64,000 bases of DNA from Neoarius graeffei (GCF_027579695.1 NC_083586.1:8432001-8496000); one strand, 5' to 3'. Shown: positions 11,862-23,316, numbered from the stretch's first letter. The notes: generated from the letters alone by a model not told the origin. Program-made: numbers and translations.

Positions 11862-13179
11862 GTGATCCTAATATAATATGTCAGTTTTCTAAATATTAAG
11901 CTGTTTTTTCAATCTTTGATTTGTAATATCTCAAGAATGGTTGAACGTATTTTAATTCTGTAAAACCTATGTTGTTTAGCATTCAATTCTGAATTCAATG
12001 AGAGCAATTTCAATCAATTTGGATTGAATTTCCACCTGATATGCCTAATATTAGCATGACTCCAAAATGTCATCTGGTTTAAGCAGGCATACCATATCTC
12101 GGCCAGCTAAATAAATAAATAAATAAGTGATGGTACAAGTACAGCTGAGGCCAGCGAAACTACAGAAAAGCATCAAGCACCTAAAGAAATGGAAGCTGTG
12201 ACAAAAGAAACTTACATTTAATGTAGGCTGTCTTTATTTAATGAACAATAGCAAGACTATTTTTAATTTAGTGTTGTTGCCTGTATGTTCAGTTTGCAAA
12301 GTTTGTGAAGAGGTGCAAAAGACAAAAGATTTAATTCATGCTGACTACTTTTAAGAGAATACATTATTGCTGTTTAAATGCTATTACGTGGCTATTTAAA
12401 TCATATGTCCAATAGTTGTTCAATGTGTCTGGAATAATTCTAATTCCGGAATATAAAGGGCTATATTGGCTGTCAAAAAGTCTAGCATAAACTCTGGTGT
12501 CTAGTCTGCCAGAAATTAAAGCATTTAGCATGTTTCTGTTCTCGTTGCTGCACTTTAATATGACACTGTTGGCACACGAATGAATGCATACTTCTGCTTA
12601 CCCAGCAGACTTCAGTTGAGTACATGGTCCTTTGGTGTGGCCCAGGACACATTTGCATCCACATTGCTAAAATAATGTCACCAGAGGTGGCCCAGACCAC
12701 CTCCATAGGCGGCCTAGACCACCATGTGGGTTGAGTGAGCTGATCCCAATGCACATTGAACCATGTTCATATCTGTACAGTACTTAGAGCTGCCTGATCA
12801 TCCAGGAGGCATGTTAATACCAGGTGTGAACAAGACCTAAGGGTTGCTTCCTGAAGGACTTGACATGATAGAGCCAAGTGGTGCCTTTAAGCCATTATTC
12901 TGCTCATCCTCTTTGATGTTGCCCATGTACAGGTTCCAGAATATTGATTCAAATCTGTAGGCTGCCATGACAGAGGTTGGGAATGGAATGGGAATCAGAA
13001 ATACAAAGTGCAACATGTAAATTCAAAAATAGTAATTGCTAAATTGGCTATTATATTTATATCATAATCCTAGAATATTTATATTGAGTTACAAAAGAGC
13101 CCATGTTGGTGCATTTGCTGTTATTTATTACTACATGAAGTACATTAAGACATAAAACATTTCCATGCTACATACAAAT
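11862..13179. other. AT-rich stretch without recognised gene
   Basis: No convincing exon, RNA or element was found. There is a short (AAAT)n run near 12108-12128 and a patch near 12600-12740 with repeated GGTGGCCCAGACCACC-like words, which may be a degraded repeat. Confidence 0.5.
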
Positions 13180-13589
13180 TGTGAGAGTGCAGGCACTTAC
13201 AGATGTATGCACAGAGGAAGACAGCTTACAGAAAGTCATCAAAGCCAAATCAATAAGTGGAAATCAGAATCAGTAAACTAGCGAGGGTCGGCCAATCGGC
13301 AAACAATGTAGTGTAGAAAAGACAGAGTGAGAAATGAGAGGAAAGTAGCGAGGGTCAGAAATGGAATGAACAATCAGAAAGATACAAGGCTCGGTATGTA
13401 CTGAGGGCAGAACAATATTTCACAAAGGTGTGTTTGAGAGGTGAGCTTATACGGAGGGACAGGTGATTGAGGGAATGACAGTCAGCTGTGAATCAGTAGG
13501 CGGGAGACAGAGGGTGCTGTGTGTTATGGGAAATGTAGTTCGGGGAGTCCATGTTTGTAGTCTGTTGAGCTTCAGCGGGTTTACTGACA
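13180..13589 (-). repeat. 3' LTR of the chromovirus fossil
   Basis: Starts TGTGAGAGTGCAGGCACTTA and ends GGGTTTACTGACA in plus-strand reading. It aligns over its length with 22835-23246. Confidence 0.92.
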
Positions 13590-16210
13590 GCCCCCCCGAT
13601 GAGCTACCTCCAGGAGCTACAATCTTTCTGGGGTGACCCCTACCTCTGGGTGTTGGCTTTCTGGGAAACTGGGCATGGAACTATTGCTTCAATAGGGGGT
13701 CAAGGATGTCTTTGGCTTTGACCCAGCTTTGTTCCTCAGGTCTGTACCCCTCCCAGTCTACCAGGTACTTGACTTGGCCTCCTCTATGTCTTGAGTCTAG
13801 GATATTGTGTACCTGGTAGATGGGGTCTTCTTCAATGTTGAGTGAGGGGTGTTCTTGGGTTGGTGGGTTGCTGGTGAGGGGGCCTGGGATGGCAGGTTTG
13901 AGGTGAGTGACATGGAAAGTGGGTGAAATACAGCTGTGGGGAGGGAGTTCGAAATGGTAAGCTACTTTGTTGATACAGCGTAGGATTTTGAATGGGCCAA
14001 TGTATCAAGTTTGGAGCTTCTTACAGGTGTTGGTCTCCCTTAGGGTCCTGGTGGCCACCCACACTCTGTCACCTGGGTGGAAGTTGGGAGTCTGTCCTCT
14101 ATGCTTGTCTGCATATGACTTGTACTTGGTGCACACTGCCTCCAGATGTTGATGAACCTCCTCCCAGATGGTCTGGCTATGTTTGAACCAGTCATCGACT
14201 GCTTGTACCTGGTTTGGGGCATTGCCCCAGGGGAACAAGGGTGGTTGGTAACCAAGTATGCACTGAAACAGGGTTAGTTGGGTAGCAGAGTGCTTCAGCG
14301 AGTTTTGTGCATACTCGGCCCAGGGCAGGAAGTGTGCCCATTCCCCCTGGTTACGCATGCAGTAGATTCTGAGAAAGCAGCCGATTTCCTGGTTCACTCT
14401 CCCTACTTGACCATTGATTGTGGGTGATAGCTGTAGGTGAGGCTCAAGGATACCCCCAACCTCTCCATGAAGCTTGTCTAAAACTTGGAAATGAATTGAG
14501 ATCCCCAGTCACTCACTATGTCTTCTGGGATGCCATAGTACCGGAAGACCTGCTGGAACAAGAGTTCTGCAGTTTGGGAGGCTGTGGGGATGCCAGGCAG
14601 CAGGATGAGTTTCAGTGCTTTCAAAAATCTGTCTATGGTTACCATTATTGAGGTATTTTCTTGAGAAGGAGGTAGGTCCATGATGAAGTCGATTGCCAGG
14701 TGAGACCATGGTCTTTGGGGAATGGGTAGTGGGCATAGTTTGCCCATGGGCTGGAGGGGCGCTCTTGGGACCTTTGCTTGAGTGCAGTCAGAGCAGAAGA
14801 CGATGAACTGGTTGACTTCTGATAACATGTTTTCCCACCAGTACCTGTTCCTTAGCATCTGGTGGGTTCGTTGGCTGTTTGGATATCCTGTGGCAGGAGA
14901 TGCATGTGCCAAGGTGATGGGTTTACTGCGGAGAGGTTTTGGCACATAGAGAAGACCAGGTGGGAGATTGACCAGAAGGATTTGAGGTTGAGATGCATTG
15001 ATTTCTTTGTCCAGTTTCCAGGTGATTGACTGCATGAAACATTGCAGTGGTACAATGGGGTGGGAACCTGTTTCATGGTGGGATGGTCCAAATGCCCTGG
15101 ATAGGGCATCCACCTTGACATTCTTGAGCCCTGGACGGAATGAGGTGGTGAAATCAAATCGTGTGAAGAATGGAGCCCACCTGGCCTGATGAGGGTTCAG
15201 TCTCTTCGCTTTCCTGAGGTACTTGAGATTCTTATGATCAGTGAGAATGGTGAAAGGGTGTGTTGATCCCTCTAGCCAGTGCCGCCACTCTTCCAGAGCC
15301 AATTTGATCGCAAGCAGCTCTTTGTTCCCTACATCATAATTTCTCTCTGCTGGGGTTAACTTCTTGGAAAAGAAGGCTATGGGATGTAGCTTTTTTTTCT
15401 CCCTGAAACGATGGGACAGAATAGCCCCAACTCCGGTGTTGGAAGCGTCTACCTCTATGGTGAATGGTTTTGCAGGATCCGGATGCTGGAGTATAGGGGC
15501 TGTTGTGAAAGCTTGATTGAGCTGGTTGAAGGCCTCCTCAGCTGCTGGATTCCAATGAAGGCTCCTGGGACCTTTCTTTAGTAGCGAGATTAGTAGGCCT
15601 GCCAGATTGCTGAAGTTTCAGATGAAGCAACGATAAAAATTTGCAAAGCCTAGGAAGTGTTAGAGGTCTTTGATAGCATGAGGTGTGGGCCAGGATGTTA
15701 CAGCTGAGACCTTGGATGAGTCCATACTGACTCCGCTGGCACTGATGGCATAGCCAAGGAAGGAGATCCTGCTTTGGTGGAATTCGCACTTCTTAGCCGT
15801 CACATAGAGGTTGTTCTCCAGAAATTGTCTGAGAACTGCTCTGACATGTTCCTGGTGATGCGGGAAATCTGATGAGTAGATGAGGATGTCATCGATGTAT
15901 GCAAGGACATATTTGCCCAGTATGTCCCGGAGCACGTCATTAATGAAACACTGGAACATGCTGGGAGCCAAAGAAAGGCCATAAGGCATGACCCAGTACT
16001 CAAAGTGTCCAGCACTGCGTAGGTTGAGTTTGGTGAAAATCTTGGCGGTTCATAGTTGTTCTAGGGCTGCTGGAACTAAGGGCCGAGGATACAGATACTT
16101 GAGAGTGACCTGGTTCAGATCTCTGTAATCTATGCAAGGCCTTAACCCACCCCCACGTTTTTCCACAAAAAAGAAACCAGCTGATGTGGGAGATTTGGAT
16201 AGGCGAATAT
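13590..16210 (-). pseudogene. Chromovirus pol: RT, RNase H, integrase, chromodomain
   Basis: Minus-strand reading shows an RT core with YIDDILIYS (about 15900), an RNase H-like part (about 15300-15150, with ILTDHKNLKYLRKAKRLNPHQ), integrase with an H-H-C-C start (MLRNRYWWENM...CSDCTQAK, about 14870-14780), and the core from LAIDFIMDLPPS to [10 protein letters not shown] chromodomain reading [18 protein letters not shown] lies at about 13690-13800. The chromodomain steers integration to particular chromatin in this group. Broken fossil. The upstream part of RT is separated by the hAT insertion. Confidence 0.85.
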
Positions 16211-16599
16211 CAGTGTAGTTTTCATTAATGATGACGATGATGAAATGATTTCGTTAATGCACCTTTTTTCATGACTAAAATGAGACAGTGATGAGTTAAA
16301 CATAACTCTTTGATCACGAAAATATGACGAGACGTATCTGTTGTTTTCGTTGATGAGACGAGACGAAAATGTTAGTGGGTTGGCTATAGGACTATCAAAA
16401 TGCATGGCGTTTCCTCCAACAGTGTGTGCAATCTGTCTGCCAAATGCTGAAAATATCAGCAATGCACCTGCATCCTGTCCTTGTTTGGTAACGGCCACCA
16501 CCAGGCATGTATGGGCACAGTGCACACCGGGGCAGCCACACACAGTTTATGGACCATGGCGGCGGCAATGCCAGCACAAGGGCTTGGTGGATGGAAAAG

Positions 16600-16755
16600 A
16601 CGTGATGATTTATGGACATACTTTATACATAATCCAGCAGAAAATAAAACGGAATGCCTTGTAGAGGTACACGCTGTGGCTATAAACTACGTGGAAAGAA
16701 TACGACCAACCTCAAGAGGCATCTAAAGGCTCACCATGTTGCTATTTCTGCAACG
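16600..16755 (+). pseudogene. BED-type zinc-finger exon of a hAT transposase
   Basis: One frame reads ...GYKLRGKNTTNLKRHLKAHH, ending in a C2H2-like BED finger (the two cysteines lie just upstream, the histidines in KRHLKAHH). It is followed by a GTAAGT-like donor at 16756. BED fingers sit at the N-terminus of many hAT transposases and bind the element ends. No downstream catalytic exon is present here, so this is a remnant. The first cysteine region needs a frame change relative to the upstream ORF, which also suggests decay. Confidence 0.5.
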
Positions 16756-17098
16756 GTAAGTTAACGTTACAATAAGTCCTGTTAACAAATCATGTATACG
16801 TTTGCTAGCTTTGGTTAATGTCACTCAACAATCGGGCTGTGATGAATTTTCTATGAAGTTTTCTAAAACACCGTGACCTGGCGAAAATGAATGGGGCCAC
16901 TAGCTTCATGCTAAAGTTGGCTTGGTTAAGCTAACTTAAATTCAATTAACATGTCATGAGTAAAACTTGTCCTGCAGGGATTATTGGTGGGACAGCAACT
17001 GAATGCTTTGTCATATATTGACCCATATTTGAGTTACTGTGAAACATATGGGGGGAAATGTAGCTTTTCAGACCTGTTGCTGTGCCTTAATATGTCTA

Positions 17099-18699
17099 CA
17101 GTGGTGCTTGAAAGTTTGTGAACCCTTTAGAATTTTCTATATTTCTGCATAAATATGACCTAAAACATCATCAGATTTTCACACAAGTCCTAAAAGTAGA
17201 TCAAGAGAACCCAGTTAAACAAATGAGACAAAAATATTGTACTTGGTCATTTATTTATTGAGGAAAATGATCCAATAATACATATCTGTGAGTGGCAAAA
17301 GTATGTGAACCTCTAGGATTAGCAGTTAATTTGAAGGTGAAATTAGAGTCAGGTGTTTTCAATCAATAGGATGACAATCAGGTGTGAGTGGGCACCCTGT
17401 TTTATTTAAAGAACAGGGATCTATCAAAGTCTGATCTTCGCAACACATGTTTGTGGAAGTGTATCATGGTATGAACAAAGGAGATTTCTGAGGACCTCAG
17501 AAAAAGCGTTGTTGATGCTCATCAGGCTGGAAAAGGTTACAAAACCATCTCTAAAAAGAGTTTGGACTCCACCAATCCACAGTCAGACAGATTGTGCACA
17601 AATGGAGGAAATTCAAGACCATTGTTACCCTCCCCAGGAGTGGTCGACCAAGAAGAGCAAGGCGTGTAATAGTCGGCGAGGTCAAAAAGGACCCCAGGGT
17701 AACTTCTAAGCAACTGAAGGCCTCTCTCACATTGGCTAATGTTAATGTTCATGAGTCCACCATCAGGAGAACACTGAACAACAATGGTGTGCATGGCAGG
17801 GTTGCAAGGAGAAAGCCACTGCTCTCCAAAAAGAACATTGCTGCTCGTCTGCAGTTTGCTAAAGATCACATGGACAAGCCAGAAGGCTATTGGAAAAATG
17901 TTTTGTGGACGGATGAGACCAAAATAGAACTTTTTTGGTTTAAATGAGAAGCGTTATGTTTGGAGAAAGGAAAACACTGCATTCCAGCATAAGAACCTTA
18001 TCCCATCTGTGAAACATGGTGGTGGTAGTATCATGATTTGGGCCTGTTTTTCTGCATCTGGGCCATGACGGCTTGCCATCATTGATGGAACAATGAATTC
18101 TGAATTATACCAGCGAATTCTAAAGGAAAATGTCAGGACATCTATCCATGAATTGAATCTCAAGAGAAGGTGGGTCATGCAGCAAGACAACGACCCTAAG
18201 CACACAAGTTGTTCTACCAAAGAATGGTTAAAGAAGAATAAAGTTAATGTTTTGGAATGGCCAAGTCAAAGTCCTGACCTTAATCCAATCAAAATGTTGT
18301 GGAAGGACCTGAAGCGAGCAGTTCATGTGAGGAAACCCACCAACATCCCAGAGTTGAAGCTGTTCTGTATGGAGGAATGGGCTAAAATTCCTCCAAGCCA
18401 GTGTGCAGGACTGATCAACAGTTACCAGAAATGTTTAGTTGCAGTTATTGCTGCACAAGGGGGTCACATCAGATACTGAAAGCAAAGGTTCACATACTTT
18501 TGCCACTCACAGATATGTAATATTGAATCATTTTCCTCAATAAATAAATGAACAAGTATAATATCTTTGTCTCATTTGTTTAACTGAGTTCTCTTGACCT
18601 ACTTTTAGGACTTGTGTGAAAATCTGATGATGTTTTTGGTCATATTTATGCAGAAATATAGAAAATTCTAAAGAGTTCACAAACTTTCAAGCACCACTG
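17099..18699 (+). mobile_element. Tc1-like transposon, complete ends
   Basis: Begins CAGTGGTGCTTGAAAGTTTG and ends with its inverted complement, CTTTCAAGCACCACTG. It is flanked by TA at 17097-17098 and 18700-18701, the Tc1/mariner target site. Inverted repeats extend about 200 bp, with the internal word CTCACAGATATG/CATATCTGTGAG also inverted. It holds a single transposase gene that is no longer open. Confidence 0.95.
17467..18479 (+). pseudogene. Tc1 transposase, inactive
   Basis: The N-terminal paired-like helix-turn-helix region is at about 17470-17840 (SGRPRRARRVIVGEVKKDPR, then KASLTLANVNVHESTIRRTL). The DDE domain has [12 protein letters not shown] (first Asp) and MQQDNDPKHTSC (second Asp). 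In the third site the usual NPIE is NPIK, so the catalytic acid is replaced by Lys. The frame is broken near 17940, where FWFK is followed by TGA, and again near 18070; the DDE half resumes at 18093. It would cut and paste the element at TA sites, but this copy cannot. Confidence 0.9.
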
Positions 18700-18887
18700 T
18701 AAATGAGCAGCAGCACACCTGGCTACTCTAATGTTAGCAGCATGTTTAGCCATCATATTTACATTAACGGACAGCATGGTCATCTTCTAGTTGTGTGTTC
18801 ATCATGACATGTTTGTGCTCCATCAGCGCATTGCGACATGTTAAACGGAGGCAGAAACACGAGTCTGTGAACAATGGAGTATACACA

Positions 18888-19026
18888 CTAGAGAGCATTT
18901 ATGTAGAGAGCATACACACTAGACAGCATTTATGTAGAGAGCATGAACACTAGACAGTGTTTATGTAGACATAAACACTGTCTAGTGTGTATGCTCTCTA
19001 CATAAACGCTGTCTAGTGTGCATGCT
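18888..19026. repeat. Foldback of ~30-bp subrepeats
   Basis: Three tandem units of the form ACACTAGACAGCATTTATGT with AGAGAGCAT between them read rightward, then the inverse (ACATAAACGCTGTCTAGTGT) reads back. The turn is near GTTTATGTAGACATAAAC at 18959. It forms a long hairpin next to the hAT/gypsy junction. Confidence 0.85.
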
Positions 19027-19386
19027 CATAAACGCTGTTTCCTCTTGCTGAAGACCTCAGCAAGGTTCCTATAGAAGTCAGGCATGTTGTCAGTGGAGTC
19101 AGGTTGAGGGCTCTGCACAGAGGTAGAAGTGACTTAGACCTGAGGACAAAAGAGCCAACTCTGGAAGCAGGTGGGTGACCATTAGAGAATTTCCTTTTAT
19201 TGCCAGATGAGAGAGTCATGGATTTGCAACCAGGGATACCCGAGAATAATGTCATGATTGACAGTTGAAGTAACGTAGAGAGATAGGGGCTCCTTGTGCA
19301 GTGCTCCAACTTGTACCTGCACACGTTGGGTGCGTGAAGTGACCAGCCTGTCACCTATTGGCCCTCCATCAATGGTCCAGATGCTA

Positions 19387-22012
19387 ATATTTTAAGTTCG
19401 TTTCTTAGACAAGGATATTTTTTAAGCTTGTTACCTTGTTAACAGTTTCGGCGAGAATCTCCCGCCTTCTTCAGAAACAGTCACCAGATGGCGAGTGGTG
19501 ACGTGCCTTATCAGCTGATGTTGCGTGCAGGAGGCGTGAACGTCCCGCCCAATTTGACAGGTAGTCCACGCCTCCTGCTGTCAGGTCGCTCCTCCAGGAC
19601 GGCACTCCAGGTGTGCGACAGTGCATACGCTCCCTCGTCCCGGTTCATCGTCCTCTGCGCCCGCTTGCGTATCTCCACTGCCTCTAAAATCCAACGCTGG
19701 AATCTATTTTCTTCATTATATTAAAAAACTGAATAGACTTATCAATAAGAAACAAAATAAATGCAAGGACAAGCAAACAAACGAAAAATGGATTTGCAAC
19801 CTGTCTAAACACACACTAACAACAGCAGAACGCACTATACTCTCACGGGGACTAAACTATGCCATCACACCAAATAAAATCCCGCATGAAGAATTCATAT
19901 TAGCCACGGAACTAGCGTGCAACATGTTACAGGACCAAGGACAGAAAGCCGCATTAAGGAACGAAATAGCAGGCATCCTCACCTCAGCTAAACCGCCACC
20001 CAGAAACATAACCAAACAGGAAATGGAAGCCATCAGAACACTCACAAAGAACAAGAAAATAACAATATTACCGGCTGATAAAGGGAGGACCACGGTTATC
20101 ATGGACACTAATCAATATGAAAAACAAATGAATGAAATGCTCACGGACCCAAACACATATGAAGTATTAAAAAAAGACCCGACGGAGGAAAAGAAAAGAA
20201 GACTAAAGCTATTACTCAAACCATTACTGGATGACAACAAAATCGATAAACAAACATACAACCACCTCATCCCCACAGCAAACATCACCCCCCGGATATA
20301 CGGCACACCGAAAATTCATAAACCCGGAGCACCACTAAGACCCATAGTAGACAGTATAGGATCAGTTACCTACAACCTTTCCAAGACACTGGCAGACATA
20401 ATTAAACCACTCCTCGGACTTACGGAATACCACTGCAAAAACTCAAAACAACTCGCGAAAGAATTAAAGGAAATCAAGATAAAAAAGGATGAAATGTTTG
20501 TATCGCATGATGTCATATCCCTCTTTACAAAAACACCGGTCACAAACACTCTCAACATAGTAGAAAACCGGTTAAAAGCAGACAGAACCCTGAAAAAACG
20601 CACAAAACTTACAGTACAGGACATAACAAAACTATTACATTTCATTTCCACTTCCACATTTTTCCAATTTAGAGGCATAATCTATAGACAAAAAGAGGGA
20701 TTTGCAATGGGGGACCCGCTATCTGCCACTCTATGTAACTTTTTTATGGAGGATCTGGAAACCCGAGCCATAGAAACAGCACCGGATGACTGCAAACCTA
20801 TCTTCTGGAAAAGATATGTTGATGACATTCTTGAAATAACCAAAACAGGCCACACACAACAACTCACGGATCATCTAAACTCCATAGACAAGACAGGCAA
20901 CATAAAATTCACACACGAAGAGGAAACGGACAAGACAATAGCTTTTTTGGACTTAAAAATACACCACACAGAAGAAGGGAACATTAGAATTACAACATAC
21001 AGAAAACCTACACACACCGACCAATATCTTCTCTGGACATGTGAACATCCCATCGCACACAAAATGTCAGTAATCAGAACACTATACGACCGAGCACAGA
21101 GCATCACGGAGGAGAAAGACAGACAGGAGGAGGAACAACACATCCAACAGGCATTAAAAAACTGCCAATATCCACCGTGGGCAATTCGGAAAGGGAAATT
21201 CCAGACACAAATAAAAGAAAATAAACAAACAAGAAAAAACACCGAAAAAACAAACCGGGGCTTTGTCACACTACCGTACATAAAAGGAGTCACAGAACGC
21301 ATCCAACGATCCATGAGGAAATACCACATCAACACCCCGGTCAAACCATACAAGAACCTCCGACAGCTGCTAGTTCACCCCAAAGACAAAATACAACTGG
21401 ACAATAAATGCAATGTCATATATGAAATCCCTTGCCGTTCATGTAATAAAGTCTATATTGGTGAAACGGGCAGATGCTTCCATACTCGAAGGAAAGAACA
21501 CAAATTAGAATGTGAAAAAGAAACAACAAGAAGACTCACAAGATCCGAAAAAGAAAAAGCACACCAAGAAAACCTAAAATCAGCCATTTCAGACCACTGC
21601 AAATGGCAAAATCACATAATGAATTGGGAAGAGGCCAGAGTCATTCGCGCTGAAGAAAATAGATTCCAGCGTTGGATTTTAGAGGCAGTGGAGATACGCA
21701 AGCGGGCGCAGAGGACGATGAACCGGGACGAGGGAGCGTATGCACTGTCGCACACCTGGAGTGCCGTCCTGGAGGAGCGACCTGACAGCAGGAGGCGTGG
21801 ACTACCTGTCAAATTGGGCAGGACGTTCACGCCTCCTGCACGCAACATCAGCTGATAAGGCACGTCACCACTCGCCATCTGGTGACTGTTTCTGAAGAAG
21901 GCGGGAGATTCTTGCCGAAACTGTTAACAAGGTAACAAGCTTAAAAAATATCCTTGTCTAAGAAACGAACTTAAAATATTTGTAATAGTTAGACATAATG
22001 AACATCCACTAC
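19387..22012 (+). mobile_element. Penelope-like element, looks whole
   Basis: A 13-bp target duplication GGTCCAGATGCTA (19374-19386 and 22013-22025) brackets it. The ends are long inverted repeats: 19387-19690 is repeated in inverse at about 21655-22000, including CGCCTTCTTCAGAAACAGTC and its complement. The element encodes one uninterrupted reading frame with RT and GIY-YIG domains. Terminal repeats in inverted order are one of the known Penelope-like arrangements. It is inserted in the protease region of the chromovirus fossil and so is younger than it. Confidence 0.93.
19621..21855 (+). CDS. Penelope-like RT with GIY-YIG endonuclease, intact
   Basis: An open frame of 744 codons from the first possible ATG. 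That ATG lies in the terminal repeat, so the true start may be further in. Residues ~145-160 read ILPADKGRTTVIMD, typical of Penelope RT. ITPRIYGTPKIHKPGAPLRPI follows at ~220, GFAMGDPLSATLCNFFME at ~360 and the catalytic YVDDILEI at ~398. The C-terminal GIY-YIG nuclease starts near 600 with VIYEIPCRSCNKVYIGETGR. The enzyme nicks DNA through GIY-YIG and primes reverse transcription with its RT, which is akin to telomerase. The last codons run through the 3' inverted repeat. No stop or frame break is seen, and the catalytic YVDD and GIY-YIG residues are present. Confidence 0.93.
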   Translation: MHTLPRPGSSSSAPACVSPLPLKSNAGIYFLHYIKKLNRLINKKQNKCKDKQTNEKWICNLSKHTLTTAERTILSRGLNYAITPNKIPHEEFILATELACNMLQDQGQKAALRNEIAGILTSAKPPPRNITKQEMEAIRTLTKNKKITILPADKGRTTVIMDTNQYEKQMNEMLTDPNTYEVLKKDPTEEKKRRLKLLLKPLLDDNKIDKQTYNHLIPTANITPRIYGTPKIHKPGAPLRPIVDSIGSVTYNLSKTLADIIKPLLGLTEYHCKNSKQLAKELKEIKIKKDEMFVSHDVISLFTKTPVTNTLNIVENRLKADRTLKKRTKLTVQDITKLLHFISTSTFFQFRGIIYRQKEGFAMGDPLSATLCNFFMEDLETRAIETAPDDCKPIFWKRYVDDILEITKTGHTQQLTDHLNSIDKTGNIKFTHEEETDKTIAFLDLKIHHTEEGNIRITTYRKPTHTDQYLLWTCEHPIAHKMSVIRTLYDRAQSITEEKDRQEEEQHIQQALKNCQYPPWAIRKGKFQTQIKENKQTRKNTEKTNRGFVTLPYIKGVTERIQRSMRKYHINTPVKPYKNLRQLLVHPKDKIQLDNKCNVIYEIPCRSCNKVYIGETGRCFHTRRKEHKLECEKETTRRLTRSEKEKAHQENLKSAISDHCKWQNHIMNWEEARVIRAEENRFQRWILEAVEIRKRAQRTMNRDEGAYALSHTWSAVLEERPDSRRRGLPVKLGRTFTPPARNIS

Positions 22013-22834
22013 GGTCCAGATGCTAAGTGGGCTGTGCAGCATGGTGACGGGAAGGTTGAGCTCATGCACAATAGCTTGACTGATAAAGTTCCCTCCTGCT
22101 CCTGAATCTATGAAAGCAGATAGGGTGTGAGTAGAGGATGCAACTTTCAGTATCATTGGTAACTGGAAAGACTTGGAGGAGAGCTTTCTCACCGGACTTG
22201 CGGAGGACCGGGGTAGTTTGGCTAGATTCTCACGGGCTGGTTGAATTGGGCAGTTCCTAATGTTATGTTCAGAGCTCCCGCAGTAGAAGCACAACCCCTC
22301 CTTGCCTCGTCTAGCTTGCTCAGTGCAGGTTAGTCTAGTGAGGGACACTTCCATCGGAGCATCGTCCTCCGTTGGTAGGGCAATCCTGGCACCATCCTGA
22401 ATGGAGGGGCGATGCTTAAGCAACTGGTCAAGATGGATGGCTAGCTCGATGAGGGAACTGGTGAGTTCACCACCCTTGTGCCAGATTGCAGTTGCCCAGT
22501 GGAGTGCTTTGCCCATGAGAAAATATAGGAATTTAGTGAGCTTATACTCATCAGACAGGCTGGGCATAGTGGTGAAATATAAAGAACACTGTAACAGAAA
22601 ACCTTTATATGCGCCGACATCTCCGGCAAATTTCTTTGGGGGGGGGAGTTGCAATGCCAGATTGGGAGGTGACTCGGGGCACGCTAGGAGGGCCTGCAAC
22701 ATCACTGTTGCAAGCTGAGCCATCCGAGTGTTGAGATCGGCGAACATTTGCTGATGCTCTCCTAGTAAACGCCCCTGTGTGTTTAAAGCAGTCTGTTTAG
22801 TGTCTTCCACTACATCCATGATGGCGAAGTAGCC
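22013..22834 (-). pseudogene. Chromovirus gag with zinc knuckle, start of protease
   Basis: Minus-strand frame starting near 22820. It has a capsid-like core (PPKKFAGDVGAYKGFLLQCSLYF), a zinc knuckle C-x2-C-x4-H-x4-C (CFYCGSSEHNIRNC) and a retropepsin active site (FIDSGAGGNFIS). The protease is parted from the rest of pol by the Penelope-like insertion. It sits directly next to the 5' LTR with hardly any leader. Fossil, broken. Confidence 0.88.
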
Positions 22835-23246
22835 TGTGAGAGTGCAGGCACTTATGGATGTATGCGCGGAGGAAGACAGCTTACAAAAAGTCATCAAAGC
22901 CAAATCGATAAGCGGAATTCAGAAACAGTAAGCTAGAGAGGGTCGGCCGATCGGCAAACAATGTAGCGTAGGAAAGACAAAGAGTGAGAAACGAGAGGAA
23001 AGTAGCGAGGGTCAGAAAGAGAATGAACAATCAGAAAGATACAAGGCTCAGTATGTACTGAGGGCAGAATGGTACTTCACAAACGTGTGTTTGAGAGGTG
23101 AGCTTATATGGAGGGACAGGTGACTGAGGGAATGACAATCAGCTGTGAATCAGTAGGCAGGAGACAGAGGGTGCTGTGTGTTATGGGAAATGTAGTTTGG
23201 GAAGTCCATGTTTGTAGTCTGTTGAGCTTCAGTGGGTTTACTGACA
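22835..23246 (-). repeat. 5' LTR of the chromovirus fossil
   Basis: TGTGAG...CTGACA in plus-strand reading, matching 13180-13589. Immediately followed by a (TA)n run. Confidence 0.92.

Positions 23247-23248
<2 letters not shown>

Positions 23249-23313
<65 letters not shown>
23249..23313. repeat. (TA)n microsatellite
   Basis: About 32 TA units next to the outer edge of the chromovirus LTR. Confidence 0.95.

Positions 23314-23316
<3 letters not shown>

Larger units (their letters stand above)
16211..19030 (+). mobile_element. hAT transposon fragment, carries a Tc1
   Basis: The left end reads CAGTGTAGTTTTCATTAATG, a hAT-type terminus followed by GACGATGATGAAATG-like subterminal repeats. A BED zinc-finger exon lies at about 16560-16755. 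A Tc1 element (17099-18699) sits inside. I find no matching right terminus or 8-bp duplication; the gypsy sequence resumes near 19030, just after a foldback. The right end was therefore probably lost, and the exact right boundary is a guess. Confidence 0.6.
13180..23246 (-). mobile_element. Ty3/gypsy chromovirus fossil with nested insertions
   Basis: Two direct LTRs (13180-13589 and 22835-23246) bound an internal region on the minus strand in the order gag, protease, RT, RNase H, integrase, chromodomain. This is the order of vertebrate chromoviruses such as Sushi-like elements. On the minus strand a G-run polypurine tract (13590-13597) lies next to the 3' LTR. Later insertions are a hAT fragment (16211-19030) carrying a Tc1, and a Penelope-like element (19387-22012). 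It is broken in several places. The LTRs differ by a modest number of bases, so it is of middle age. No clear target duplication is seen; the right LTR abuts a (TA)n run. Confidence 0.88.

Noticed and set aside
12482-12754. 90-codon minus-strand ORF
   Set aside because: No domain, splice context or codon pattern; probably chance in a decayed repeat.
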